DNA from: Acidobacteriota bacterium
GTDB taxonomy: Bacteria; Acidobacteriota; Terriglobia; UBA7540
NCBI GenBank assembly: GCA_003171295.1
Contig: PMYF01000921.1
Coordinates: 1 to 6,165, forward strand
DNA length: 6,165 bases
Direction of reading: 5' to 3'
Shown one piece after another: positions 5,892-6,165 of the stretch. The notes under the pieces were generated by a model, which saw only the letters and a list, made by a program, of their open reading frames with translations, had not been told where the DNA came from and searched no databases. Position 1 is the stretch's first letter. Each line of letters begins with the position of its first letter. A program made the position numbers and the translations under genes.

Positions 5892-6165
5892 ATGACACTC
5901 GGGTCAGCCATCAGACAGGGATTCAGCGTGACGCGCCGCGCCGGCACCGGCATCTGGGTTCTGTTCCTCGCGAACCTGGGGCTGGCGGCTCTGGCGGCAT
6001 TGCCCATTTACCGCGGCATCCTCGGTTTCACCGGGCACAGCTTGATGACCCAGGAATTGCTGCGCGCATTCTCCACCGATTGGTTCAGGGATTTCACGAT
6101 GGCTCGACCGGGCGCATTGGACAACTACGCGGCCATCATTTTGAACCTCGGCCTACTTTCGATTC
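5892..6165 (+). CDS. membrane protein, unknown function (partial, runs off the right edge)
   Basis: An ATG with a good ribosome binding site opens a frame that stays open to the window end (91 full codons). The product begins MTLGSAIRQGFSVTRRAGTG, an Arg-bearing amphipathic N-terminus, followed by a strong transmembrane helix at about residues 21-40 (IWVLFLANLGLAALAALPIY). A polar region of some 40 residues follows, and another hydrophobic stretch begins near residue 80 (AAIILNLGLLSI) as the sequence ends. The pattern of an N-terminal helix, a long loop and a return helix suggests a multi-pass inner-membrane protein with a sizeable extracytoplasmic loop. It lies 48 bases after the M1 peptidase stop with no terminator between, so co-transcription is likely. 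I cannot assign a family from this fragment. Confidence 0.75.
   Translation, partial: MTLGSAIRQGFSVTRRAGTGIWVLFLANLGLAALAALPIYRGILGFTGHSLMTQELLRAFSTDWFRDFTMARPGALDNYAAIILNLGLLSI

Overview
The window reads as a GC-rich bacterial chromosome segment with every supported gene on the + strand. The best guess is an acidobacterium or a similar soil bacterium. This rests on the overall gene style, Sec signal peptides ending in A-R-A, and a dispersed intergenic repeat with a core like CATTCTGAGCGAAGCGAAGAATCTC that is abundant in such genomes. The taxonomic call is an inference, not a proof.

Left part (1-2864): a compact, probably co-transcribed unit. A type III polyketide synthase (55-1110) with an intact Cys-His-Asn triad is followed, through a 4-base ATGA overlap, by an FAD-dependent oxidoreductase of the geranylgeranyl reductase/flavoprotein hydroxylase type (1107-2231). 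After 27 bases comes a secreted YceI-family lipid-binding protein (2259-2864). A short open frame running in from the left edge ends in a TGA that overlaps the synthase start, so the operon may begin with another gene outside the window. The pairing of synthase and flavoenzyme resembles the SrsA/SrsC part of the Streptomyces phenolic-lipid pathway. With a YceI protein, which in known cases binds long isoprenoid or quinone-like lipids, the unit may make and carry a phenolic lipid or alkyl-quinone. That functional link is a hypothesis.

Middle part (2865-3620): a 318-base gap with a hairpin at the YceI stop codon, a two-armed dispersed repeat (about 2889-2999) and a weak promoter-like site. It is followed by a small two-helix membrane protein (3183-3491) of unknown function, then a 129-base gap with an extended -10 promoter candidate for the next gene.

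Right part (3621-6165): a large secreted M1-family zinc metallopeptidase (3621-5843) with a complete HEXXH-X18-E site and a hydrophobic C-terminal tail. Forty-eight bases later a membrane protein gene begins (5892) and is cut by the window edge. These two probably form a second operon.

No tRNA, rRNA, CRISPR array, transposase or other complete mobile element was found. The most original lead is the synthase-flavoenzyme-YceI combination. The rest is mostly ordinary housekeeping or accessory content.
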